A DNA stretch of 40,072 nucleotides from Treponema sp. (GTDB lineage: Bacteria; Spirochaetota; Spirochaetia; Treponematales; Treponemataceae): NCBI GenBank assembly GCA_024696155.1, contig JAILHD010000027.1:1-40072 (forward strand). The letters are read 5' to 3'. Numbering within the stretch: the first letter of the stretch is position 1; each line of letters opens with the position of its first letter. Below, one piece after another: positions 16,112-24,275 of the stretch. The notes beneath the pieces were generated by a model. That model saw only the letters and a program-made list of their open reading frames with translations, was not told the origin of the DNA and did no database searches. The position numbers and the translations under genes are program-made.

Positions 16112-18063
16112 TCTGCCTCGCTAACCGGGAAAATCCGTTCTTCAAGGATATAATCTTCTTCTGAATTTTCGTCTTCAAAAATTGCAGAGATTTTTACAAA
16201 ACTCGGGCCGTCAATTGTTCCATAGCTGAAGGTTAACTCAGACGGTGGATTTTGCGGAATCAAAAAATAAGAAGACGTGCCGTTTATCAATTCAAAATCA
16301 TAATCAGAATATTTTAAAGGCTGAGCACTTGGTGCAAATATCTGAACATCACAAAGTTCTGGCTGTTTTTCAAGTTTGATATTCAAGGTTCGGATTTTAT
16401 CATCAAAAATGATTTTGTCTGTGTGGGTCAAGTTTATAAATTTGTGCTCAGAAGAAACTAAAAGCGGCTCAGAAGTCTTTGTAACGGTCTTATTTCTAAG
16501 CGGAACACTGATAAGGCAAATTTCTGTCTGAGTAAAAATGATGGAGGTTGTATAAACAATTACAAAAAGGGCAATGCTTCTTGAGTTAGGATGAGTTTCG
16601 CGGAATTTTGTAACGATGCGAAGATAAAGCAGTGCAATTGGAGTAATAATCATTGCAATAGAAAACTGCCAGGTTTGTGAACTCAATAAATAAGAATGAA
16701 TCTGCGAACTTTCAAAGCTTCCTAAGAAAGAAAAAGTATAAGGAAAGAGTAGAGCCAGAAGGATTATAAACAGATATAGATGTGAAAAGAATTTTCTAAA
16801 AAAGATAGTTGAAAAAGCTGCCGTAAAAATCAAAAGGAACATAGGGAACAGCGAAATATCAAAAAACGAAAAGAACGACTGATTTATAAAGGTTGTAAGC
16901 AAAACAAGATAATCTACAGAACGGTCTGTGTAATTATGATTGAACTTGGAAAAAACAAAAAATAAAACAGAAATAAAAATCAGAGAAAAAAACAGCTGAA
17001 GCCATACAAGAAGAAAGATTTTTCCAAAAGGTGTTGCTGGGTTAAAAAGAAGGTAAAAAAGTTTTCCTACCTGAAAACCTGCGGAAATTAAAATAAAAGT
17101 AACTGGCGCTGCATACCAGATGTAGCGGATTTGCTTCCAGGCTTCAAATTTTATAAAAGAGTTTATATAGCCGAATACAAAAATAAATAACAGAAGTGTA
17201 AAAATAATAACAAAAAGAATTGTAAGAATTGATTTTTCTGTAAGAATCTGAAAACTTCCGAACAGATTATACAAAATAAAGTGCTGGTCCCAGTTTGAAT
17301 CGTTTATGGAACTGCTGATGTCATAAAGGGTAGAAAAGACTGTTTCGTTTTTTAAAGAACCATCAAATTCGATTTTGATTGCAGGGATTTCTCGCATAAA
17401 AAAGGTGTCAAGAATTCTGTCTTTATGAAAAGAAAGCGTATAAAGCTGGCTCAAAAAAATGAATCTGTTTGTTACAGGAAGGTGATTTTTTAAGAAGGCA
17501 TTCAGACACCCTTTTACCAGTTGACCGGGTGCAATCATTCTGTTACTTGAAGATGTGATTTTGCTTTTTTCGCAGTTAAGGTTTATAAAAAGCGCTGTAA
17601 ATTCGTCTTCAAAGTAATAATCATCCAGATAAATCTGGGTTCCGTAAATCATTCCTTGTTTTGTAAATTTTGGAGCCTCGCCGTATGCAAAAAGAATTGT
17701 AGAATTAAAATCATTTTCTGTATTTTTAAGGTAATCAAGGAATCTTTTTAATATTTCTTTTTTTGCAAAGGCGCTTTCCATTTCAAAAATGAAGAGAACG
17801 TTATTTTTATCATTATTTGAGGAATTTTTACCGATATTTTCTATATAAATATTGTAGGGAAAGTCGTTTTGGTTTGACTTTATAAGGATTTGTTCCCGCG
17901 GATTAAAATTGTTATTTGAAAGATAATCAAAAAGAGTGTGGCATAAATTTATTCCTTTTGGCAATTTTTCTACAGTTTTCTGACTTTCCTGCGCAGAAAG
18001 TTTGATGCTGCAAGATAGAGAAAGCGCCATTAATAAGGAACAGACAATTTTTTTGATTTTCAT
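16108..18063 (-). CDS. Multi-pass membrane protein with exported N-terminal domain (possible degenerate M28/GAA1-like)
   Basis: This 651-residue protein is not recognised with certainty. It has a signal sequence (1-24), an exported domain (about 25-275), roughly eight hydrophobic helices (about 278-518) and a C-terminal beta-rich domain (about 520-651). The first domain has the rhythm of an M28 aminopeptidase fold (ILFAYGEAPKFTKQGMIYG, FTALFINLNCEKSK, then FFMREIPAIKIEF), but the expected His/Asp/Glu zinc ligands are missing. M28-like domain plus many helices is the layout of GAA1 and of FXNA-type peptidases, so this is a fold-level guess only. Its stop overlaps the dinB start, and it is divergent from the GHKL-like gene. 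A role in envelope assembly together with the large outer-membrane protein is possible but unproven. Confidence 0.7.
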   Translation of the reverse strand: MKIKKIVCSLLMALSLSCSIKLSAQESQKTVEKLPKGINLCHTLFDYLSNNNFNPREQILIKSNQNDFPYNIYIENIGKNSSNNDKNNVLFIFEMESAFAKKEILKRFLDYLKNTENDFNSTILFAYGEAPKFTKQGMIYGTQIYLDDYYFEDEFTALFINLNCEKSKITSSSNRMIAPGQLVKGCLNAFLKNHLPVTNRFIFLSQLYTLSFHKDRILDTFFMREIPAIKIEFDGSLKNETVFSTLYDISSSINDSNWDQHFILYNLFGSFQILTEKSILTILFVIIFTLLLFIFVFGYINSFIKFEAWKQIRYIWYAAPVTFILISAGFQVGKLFYLLFNPATPFGKIFLLVWLQLFFSLIFISVLFFVFSKFNHNYTDRSVDYLVLLTTFINQSFFSFFDISLFPMFLLIFTAAFSTIFFRKFFSHLYLFIILLALLFPYTFSFLGSFESSQIHSYLLSSQTWQFSIAMIITPIALLYLRIVTKFRETHPNSRSIALFVIVYTTSIIFTQTEICLISVPLRNKTVTKTSEPLLVSSEHKFINLTHTDKIIFDDKIRTLNIKLEKQPELCDVQIFAPSAQPLKYSDYDFELINGTSSYFLIPQNPPSELTFSYGTIDGPSFVKISAIFEDENSEEDYILEERIFPVSEAE

Positions 18064-18088
18064 GCAAATTCAGTTTAAGAATTTTATG

Positions 18089-18117
18089 TTTACAATGCAA
18101 GTCCAATAGGGTATAAT
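18089..18117 (+). promoter_or_regulatory. Promoter of the GHKL-like gene operon
   Basis: TTTACA (18089-18094), 17-base spacer, TATAAT (18112-18117): a near-consensus sigma-70 promoter. The start codon at 18155 follows with ribosome site GGGTGG at 18146-18151. It lies in the 91-base divergent gap and probably drives the following lipoprotein gene, and perhaps trmB and ligA. Confidence 0.75.
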
Positions 18118-18154
18118 TCTTATAAGTTAAAAAGTTTCATATTTCGGGTGGATT

Positions 18155-19318
18155 ATGGCGTCAGACAAAAAATTTATACTTGAATTACCTCTGAAAGTGA
18201 TTCTGACAGAAGACGGAGCTTCAAATTTTATCAGTCATAACAAAAAACTTCTTCGTTTTAAACTGGCAGATAATATTGAAGAATACGGTATTTCGCTAAA
18301 TAAGTTTTCTCCTCAATCGATTCAGAGTATGATTTTAGTTGACTACATTTCTAAAATAGAAATTTCAATGTCTGAGTTTGTTTCTTCACGCCAGGAAGTA
18401 ATGGATCTTTCAAAAGTAATTGTTTTTTCCATCCTTTATAAACAGTTTGACCGCGAAGTTTATTCAGCACTTATTCAGTGCGATTGTGTACGCAAACATA
18501 ACCGTGCAAATCCTACACATCTTATTGATGAACGCACAGAAATGAGCGAACGCCAGCTGCGCGCAATCCTTTCTAATAAAGAAAATATTATTCAGACAAC
18601 CCGCCGCCAGATTCTGGAACCAGTATGGAAGTCTGTAATGGGAAACGCAGAATTTTCTTCGGAAGAAAAGAATATTTATCTTTTGATGAGCGAAAAGTTT
18701 ATGAACCGTCTTGGTCTTATGAACTGGTACATCATTACTTTGTTTGCAAAAAACGAAGGCGTAAACGAAATGTTCATTGCAATCCGAAACATTTTGAGCC
18801 AGTACATGGAAAAATCAAAGGTTGCAGAATATATTTCGGTAATGGTAATGGAGCTTGCGCTCAACAACGAAAACACTAACATCCGTAAAGAAGCAAAAAA
18901 TATGTATCACGGAATCAAAGAGATTGATGCTTTGATTTATGACCCTGAAATTCGTGCAAAAATTGTTCAGGAACTTCAGCGTAAGCACGAACTTGTATTC
19001 CTTAGCTGGAAGCTTGGAGGTGGTTCAACTTCTATCGGTAAGCAGGGAAGACTTTCTATTACCCTTTACAACAAAGATGATGAATTCCAGGAAGTAAAAG
19101 AGAATATTGAGACTGCAAAATCATCTAATACAGAAAAACGAACCCTTATCGACTTCTACCGCGATTTGCCGGAAGGTCAGGAAGGAACAGATTTGGGCTT
19201 GTACTATCTTTCTTATTTGGATGATGCCTGCAAAAAGGTAAATGTAAAGTTCGAATCTCTGGTAAATCAGTTCTCTGCAAGTGAGCTTACCGTCATCAAC
19301 TTGAACTTTAATTTCTAG
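18155..19318 (+). CDS. Conserved protein with a GHKL-ATPase-like C-terminal half
   Basis: A 387-residue soluble protein with no signal peptide or membrane helix. I do not recognise a named family. The second half carries features of the GHKL (histidine-kinase/Hsp90/MutL) ATP-binding fold: an N-box-like helix with Glu233 and Asn237 (VMELALNN), a strand pair (GRLSITLYN), and a late G-box-like segment Gly344-Thr-Asp-Leu-Gly348 (EGTDLGLYYL). The DxGxG G1 box is not evident, so ATP binding is uncertain. The N-terminal half is mixed alpha/beta and unassigned. It has a strong promoter of its own and is followed, with one base between stop and start, by a lipoprotein gene. A regulatory role is plausible from the fold but not shown. 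Confidence 0.8.
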   Translation: MASDKKFILELPLKVILTEDGASNFISHNKKLLRFKLADNIEEYGISLNKFSPQSIQSMILVDYISKIEISMSEFVSSRQEVMDLSKVIVFSILYKQFDREVYSALIQCDCVRKHNRANPTHLIDERTEMSERQLRAILSNKENIIQTTRRQILEPVWKSVMGNAEFSSEEKNIYLLMSEKFMNRLGLMNWYIITLFAKNEGVNEMFIAIRNILSQYMEKSKVAEYISVMVMELALNNENTNIRKEAKNMYHGIKEIDALIYDPEIRAKIVQELQRKHELVFLSWKLGGGSTSIGKQGRLSITLYNKDDEFQEVKENIETAKSSNTEKRTLIDFYRDLPEGQEGTDLGLYYLSYLDDACKKVNVKFESLVNQFSASELTVINLNFNF

Positions 19319-19319
19319 A

Positions 19320-20009
19320 ATGGACTATCACATACAAAGGTTTAATAATACTTTCTCATTCTTTCGCGTTTTAGCGCTCCCGGTTTGTATTTTTCTTTCT
19401 CTTTTTATGCTTTCATGCGCACAAAATTCTGCAGATATTAAACAGTCAGAAATTACTGTAGTTTTTGAATATTCTGATGAAGAAACTCTTCCTTCTGCAC
19501 GTCTTTGTGCCTTTGTTGAATCAGAATCGGACAGCAGACGAAGCGGCTTAATTCAGGTTTCTACCCAAAAAGATGGCTTTATCTGGAATTCTGACTCTCT
19601 TGTACGCATAAAAAACGGCGACCGCTTCTGGACGGGCTATACAAATTTTGTAATGCAGAAAAACGAACCTTTTCCGCTTGATTTCTATAGAATTTTACTT
19701 CAGAATGCCGACGAACAGGAAGCAGATGAAGTTCTGCAAGTAGAGTACAATACAAGTTTTTATAAATTGAATGCGGCTCAGGCAGAAAAACAGATGCTGG
19801 AAACCGGGGCTGCAAAAAAATTAGCAGTCTACGATGAAAACAATGTTCTTTTGTACTACGGAGATTTTAAGGAGACTCTATCTTCTTCACGAAAAATATG
19901 GAATGTTTATCCAAAAGCAAATTATTATAACGTTATCTGGCAGACACTGGACGCAAGTGTGATATGTATTTTACCAAAACAACTTGTAGTTCCTGACGAA
20001 AACAATTAA
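19320..20009 (+). CDS. Putative lipoprotein of unknown function
   Basis: A 229-residue protein with a long signal peptide (hydrophobic residues about 17-32) ending in MLSC, giving lipidation at Cys33. The spirochaetal lipobox is loose, and this one fits. The mature part is mixed beta with no family I recognise (for example SLVRIKNGDRFWTGYTNFVM). It begins one base after the stop of the GHKL-like gene with no ribosome site, so translation is probably coupled. The 15-base gap to trmB contains a new ribosome site for that gene. Confidence 0.75.
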   Translation: MDYHIQRFNNTFSFFRVLALPVCIFLSLFMLSCAQNSADIKQSEITVVFEYSDEETLPSARLCAFVESESDSRRSGLIQVSTQKDGFIWNSDSLVRIKNGDRFWTGYTNFVMQKNEPFPLDFYRILLQNADEQEADEVLQVEYNTSFYKLNAAQAEKQMLETGAAKKLAVYDENNVLLYYGDFKETLSSSRKIWNVYPKANYYNVIWQTLDASVICILPKQLVVPDENN

Positions 20010-20024
20010 TTTATAGGAAATATT

Positions 20025-20726
20025 ATGGAAAAAATAGAAAACGAAAGCGCTATTGAAGGTCTTAAACGTGAGATTAAGACTTATGTACTAAGAATTGGGC
20101 GTATGACAGCAGCTCAGGAAAAGGCTTATGCAGAACTTTCTCCACGCTGGTGCATTCCTTTTGAAAAAAAACAGCTTAATTTTGTTGATATTTTTGGAAA
20201 CACAAATCCTGTAATTGTTGAAATTGGTTTTGGAATGGGTGATGCAACTGCCGACCTTGCAGAGGCAAATCCAGACATCAATTATCTTGGAATTGAAGTT
20301 CATCGTCCTGGAGTTGGAAAACTCTTGAACGAAATCCAGAAGCGTGATTTGAAAAATCTTTTTATTATTGAATATGATGCTGTAGAAGTTCTTCGCGAAA
20401 TGATTGGCGATAACTCTATTAACGGCTTTCATATCTTCTTTCCTGATCCTTGGCCAAAGAAAAAACATCATAAACGCAGAATGGTTCAGCGCCCGCGCAC
20501 AAATCTTTTTGCACAAAAACTTTCTAAGGGCGGTTACCTTTATTTTGTAACCGACTGGCTTGAATATGCCGAATTTGCTCTGGAAGAATTGAACGAAACA
20601 AAATCGCTTAAAAATAAGTATGATGGTTTTGCAACTCCTCAAAAATGGCGCAAGCAGACAAAGTTTGAGCGCAAGGGAATTGCTGCAGACCGCCCGATTA
20701 CTGAACTTTTCTTTGAGAAAATCTAA
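20025..20726 (+). CDS. trmB: tRNA (guanine-N7-)-methyltransferase
   Basis: TrmB makes m7G46 in the variable loop of tRNAs using S-adenosylmethionine. The 233-residue protein has the SAM-binding motif VEIGFGMGDA, the acidic LGIEVHRPGVG motif, and the family signature FFPDPWPKKKHHKRRMVQ, with a C-terminal TELFFEKI motif close to the usual TKFE region. Ribosome site AGGAAAT precedes the ATG. Its stop codon directly abuts the ligA start codon. Confidence 0.95.
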   Translation: MEKIENESAIEGLKREIKTYVLRIGRMTAAQEKAYAELSPRWCIPFEKKQLNFVDIFGNTNPVIVEIGFGMGDATADLAEANPDINYLGIEVHRPGVGKLLNEIQKRDLKNLFIIEYDAVEVLREMIGDNSINGFHIFFPDPWPKKKHHKRRMVQRPRTNLFAQKLSKGGYLYFVTDWLEYAEFALEELNETKSLKNKYDGFATPQKWRKQTKFERKGIAADRPITELFFEKI

Positions 20727-22652
20727 ATGGACTTATTTGAAAGCGCTCGCATTACCGAACTTGAAGGACTCATAAAAAAATATCAGGCCTCTTATTATAA
20801 CGGAGAGGCAGAAATTTCTGATGCTGAATTTGATAAGCTTTGGGATGAACTTAAGGCTCTTGACCCTGATAATGCCGTTTTGCAAAAGGTTGGGGCAGAC
20901 AGTGGTAATTTTGCAAAAATTCACCACGTTATGCCAATGGGCAGCCAGGAAAAAGCTGCAGACCCGGAGCAGTTTCTTGCATGGGCTAAAAAGCATGTTT
21001 ACGATGAATATCTTGTTGAATACAAACTTGACGGGGCGTCGCTGGAACTTCAGTATGAAGACGGAAAGCTTTTGAGGGCAGTTACGCGTGGCGACGGCAC
21101 CATTGGGGATGATATTACTGCAAACGCGCGCAAAATGGGCGGCGTAAAGTCAGAACTTTTTCTTGATGGCGAAAAAATTGCTTTTACAGGCGGAATCCGT
21201 GGCGAAGTAATCATGACCCACGCCGTACATAAAAATCATTTTTCTGATAAGGCAAACTGCCGCAATGCTGCAAACGGCCTTATGAAGCGTAAAGACGGCG
21301 AGGGCAGCGAATATCTTAATCTTATTGTTTACGATGCCCTGGAAACTACAGGCAAGAACTTTTTTAAGGACGAAGAAGAAAAAATCAGCTTTCTTAAAAA
21401 ATGCGGTTTTGAAACTGTTCGCTTAGAAATTTGTAAAACGCCTGATGAAGTGATTAAATACCGCGAAAAAATTATGGAAGAGAGAAAGACTTCTATTCCA
21501 TATGATATTGATGGTCTTGTTGTAAAAGAGCGTTCTATTAATCTTGACGACGCCTTCCGCAATCGGCCTGACCGACAGATTGCCTTTAAGTTCAGCCTTG
21601 AAGAAGCAGTTTCTATTTTGCGCGAAGTTGAATGGAGTAAAAACGGCGGAACTTATACCCCTGTTGCAATTTTTGATGAAGTTGAACTCAACGGAACTAA
21701 GGTTCAGCGTGCAAGCCTTGCAAACCCGGATACTATGCGCCAGCTTGGTGTAAAAATTGGAAGTCATGTGGTTGTTGTAAAACGCGGTGAAATTATTCCA
21801 AAAATCATGTCTGTTGTGCCTTCAACAAATCCTGCTGGTGAATCTGATGTTGTATTCCCGTGTACCTGCGAGGTTTGCGGAACAAAACTTTTAGACGAAG
21901 GCAGCCGACTTTTCTGTCCGAATAAAGATTGTAAAAAACGCGTGCTTCATCAGCTTTTAAAATGGCAGAATGTTGTTGATATCCGTGACCTTGGCGAAAC
22001 TCTTATTACTTCGCTTTTTAATGACGGCGTTCTGACTTCAATTACTGACATTTATAAACTGGCTGCCGAACAGCTGGTTCCGTATTTTTTGAATGAAGAA
22101 AGCATTGAAGCAGAAAAAAAATCTCTGGGAGCAGAAAAAGTTTATGTTTCCATCCAAAATCACCGCAAAATGAAGCTTGCAACTTTCCTTGCAGGTTTTG
22201 ATATTGAAGGCTTTGGCGAAACTCTTGCAGAAAAACTTGCCGCAAGCGGGTTTGAAACTCTGGAAAAAATGCTTAATGCAACCACTGATCAGATTGCTGC
22301 AGTTTACGGTTTTGCAGAAATTACAGCCCGAACAATTACAGAAGGCCTTGAAGAAAATCGCGAAGAAATGCTTTCTCTTGTAAATAACGGCATTATCACT
22401 ATAGAAGAAGCTGGTGGCGGAAAACTTGCAGGAAAATCTTTCTGTTTTACAGGCGAACTTTCTATGAAGCGTGCCGATGCAGAAAAATATGTAAAAGATA
22501 ACGGCGGTTCAATAAAATCTTCTGTTACAAAAGATTTAAGCTATCTTGTTACAAATGATACAACAAGCGGCTCAAGCAAAAATGTAAAGGCTGCAAAACT
22601 TGGAATACCTGTTATTGATGAGAAGCAGTTTAAGGAACTGTTAGGTCTCTGA
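20727..22652 (+). CDS. ligA: NAD+-dependent DNA ligase
   Basis: LigA seals nicks in replication and repair using NAD+. At 641 residues it is slightly short for the family (about 670). The adenylation motif is Lys100-Leu-Asp-Gly103, followed by the OB-fold, a four-Cys zinc finger (CEVCG then CPNKDC), helix-hairpin-helix repeats and a C-terminal BRCT domain (about 563-641, GKSFCFTGELSMKRADAEKY). The usual PMLSL segment reads PMGSQ, a small divergence at the NAD side. The reading frame follows trmB with no gap and converges with the next minus-strand gene with no gap either. Confidence 0.95.
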   Translation: MDLFESARITELEGLIKKYQASYYNGEAEISDAEFDKLWDELKALDPDNAVLQKVGADSGNFAKIHHVMPMGSQEKAADPEQFLAWAKKHVYDEYLVEYKLDGASLELQYEDGKLLRAVTRGDGTIGDDITANARKMGGVKSELFLDGEKIAFTGGIRGEVIMTHAVHKNHFSDKANCRNAANGLMKRKDGEGSEYLNLIVYDALETTGKNFFKDEEEKISFLKKCGFETVRLEICKTPDEVIKYREKIMEERKTSIPYDIDGLVVKERSINLDDAFRNRPDRQIAFKFSLEEAVSILREVEWSKNGGTYTPVAIFDEVELNGTKVQRASLANPDTMRQLGVKIGSHVVVVKRGEIIPKIMSVVPSTNPAGESDVVFPCTCEVCGTKLLDEGSRLFCPNKDCKKRVLHQLLKWQNVVDIRDLGETLITSLFNDGVLTSITDIYKLAAEQLVPYFLNEESIEAEKKSLGAEKVYVSIQNHRKMKLATFLAGFDIEGFGETLAEKLAASGFETLEKMLNATTDQIAAVYGFAEITARTITEGLEENREEMLSLVNNGIITIEEAGGGKLAGKSFCFTGELSMKRADAEKYVKDNGGSIKSSVTKDLSYLVTNDTTSGSSKNVKAAKLGIPVIDEKQFKELLGL

Positions 22653-23276
22653 TTATAACGGTGCCAGAGAAAGCAGTCCGTCTTTGTCTACCCGCACAGA
22701 ATAATAAACTCCTGTTCTGCAGTAAGAAAGATCCATTGTGATTTTTTTTACTGTGTAAAAGCGGGGAATGTTATAGCGGCCGTTTGCAAAACTTGAAATA
22801 TCATAAAGTGCGTGGCGCTGACGTTTGGTGAAGGCATATCCAAAAAGCAGGCATTGACCGTTTTCATCATAGTATTGATTCAGTTTTGTGCCTTTTTTTA
22901 TTTTTTGACCTTCAAAAATTTTATCTTTAGAAACAATTTCAGAGGGAAAGTAAAAGAATTTTTTATTCAGACTGACTTTGTTAAAATTTACGTTAAGATA
23001 GTTTCCGGCCCACGAACGTTCAATTACCGCCATTTCGTTTCCGTTAGAGTCAATCAGCGAAAAAGTTGCGCTAACGGTATTGTCACCTTCATTCTGGCTG
23101 TTTCCAAAAATGATGATTCGTAAAATCTCTTTGCCTGTGGAATCAGGAATTGTTTTTGAAGCAATATAAACTTTGGAAAGCGTAAAACCGCAGTAAATTA
23201 TATAAAATAGAATTATTATGGGAATATAATGTGCGGCTTTTTCTTTTATATAAGCTTTATCAATAACCAAAAGCAA
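22653..23276 (-). CDS. Small membrane-anchored protein of unknown function
   Basis: A 207-residue protein with one N-terminal hydrophobic helix (about 17-38) and a beta-rich domain outside it. No known family is evident. It follows the M23 peptidase gene after 13 bases, last in the recO-recJ-M23 operon. The start is a TTG; with ribosome site AAGGA so near, the second TTG two codons on (23270) is equally likely. The stop codon abuts the ligA stop on the other strand. Confidence 0.65.
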   Translation of the reverse strand: MLLVIDKAYIKEKAAHYIPIIILFYIIYCGFTLSKVYIASKTIPDSTGKEILRIIIFGNSQNEGDNTVSATFSLIDSNGNEMAVIERSWAGNYLNVNFNKVSLNKKFFYFPSEIVSKDKIFEGQKIKKGTKLNQYYDENGQCLLFGYAFTKRQRHALYDISSFANGRYNIPRFYTVKKITMDLSYCRTGVYYSVRVDKDGLLSLAPL

Positions 23277-23289
23277 AAATCCTTAATTT

Positions 23290-24261
23290 TTATTCTGCCT
23301 CAAAAGTAAAGTCATTTAAGAAGAATTCCGGAACAATTGCGCTGCCGTTCAAACGCATCTCCCAGTGAAGATGCGGACCTGTTGCAAGACCTGTTGCTCC
23401 AGATTTTCCAATAAGCTGTCCCTGACGAACCATATCGCCTTCTTTTACTCCAAGTTCGCTCAAATGGTAGTAAACACTGTAAAGGCCTGGAAGGTGTTCT
23501 ACTACAATGCTCCAGCCAGTTGTAATTCTGTTTTCTGCAAGAACAACTTTTCCTTCTGCGCAGGCTTTTACATCGCTGCCTGTTGGAATACCGTAATCGT
23601 TTCCAAAGTGAAGGCTGGTTGCCTTTTTTCCGTTTGAATAGATGTAAGTTCTGCGGTCTCCGCAATGAGCTGTGTAACGTGTAGAGTCTGTAGGAGATGT
23701 GAAGGCCTTAAGCTGATAAACGTCCTGATAGAATGTAGAAAAGAATATATTATTCAATTTTTCAATCTGAGCCATTCGTTCAGAACTTGTATCTGTCCGG
23801 ATATTTGTGTTTTCCTGATTCAAAGGAATTTCTTCTTTTTCAAAAGGGTAAGGCTTAAATACTGTTGGTAAAATAAATTCTTTAGGCTCTTCACCATTAA
23901 AACTAAAAATTACCTTTACCTGATAAGGCTGTTCGCTTTCATTCCATAAAGAAACTGGAACGCCGCTAAGCATTTCCCAGGAATTTCTGTTTTTTTTAGG
24001 ATTTATCTGATAGAAAGGTGAGGTTTCGCTTTTTTTACCGTCGTTCAAAAGCTGGAGTTCTGCCTTTAAACCGTTCGGCTGTTTTTTTATATTTTTTGCA
24101 GGAAGTACGTTCATTCTTACAAATACCGCATGCCCCGGCGAGACTTCATTATTATATTTTACATTGATTGAATAATTTTCAGACTGGAAACTGGCAGTTT
24201 CAGCAAAAAGTGGAAAACTTACACAAAGTAGAGCCGCAATAATTAGTTTTTTTAGTTTCAT
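23290..24261 (-). CDS. Secreted M23-family (LytM) metallopeptidase
   Basis: This 323-residue exported protein should cleave peptidoglycan cross-links or act as an envelope-remodelling factor. It has a signal peptide (1-20, ending LFA), an N-terminal beta domain (about 25-140), a linker, and a LytM domain (about 205-310). All zinc and catalytic residues appear present: His218 and Asp222 (SLHFGNDYG), His266 (YYHLSEL), and the HxH pair His297/His299 (TGPHLHWE). The active site is therefore probably functional. Ribosome site AGGAGG precedes the ATG. It lies 14 bases after recJ. Confidence 0.9.
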   Translation of the reverse strand: MKLKKLIIAALLCVSFPLFAETASFQSENYSINVKYNNEVSPGHAVFVRMNVLPAKNIKKQPNGLKAELQLLNDGKKSETSPFYQINPKKNRNSWEMLSGVPVSLWNESEQPYQVKVIFSFNGEEPKEFILPTVFKPYPFEKEEIPLNQENTNIRTDTSSERMAQIEKLNNIFFSTFYQDVYQLKAFTSPTDSTRYTAHCGDRRTYIYSNGKKATSLHFGNDYGIPTGSDVKACAEGKVVLAENRITTGWSIVVEHLPGLYSVYYHLSELGVKEGDMVRQGQLIGKSGATGLATGPHLHWEMRLNGSAIVPEFFLNDFTFEAE

Positions 24262-24275
24262 TTAATTTATTCCTC

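Noticed and set aside
20088..20642. 184-codon minus-strand frame opposite trmB
   Set aside because: Cys/Phe-rich antisense shadow of a clear trmB gene with no family features.
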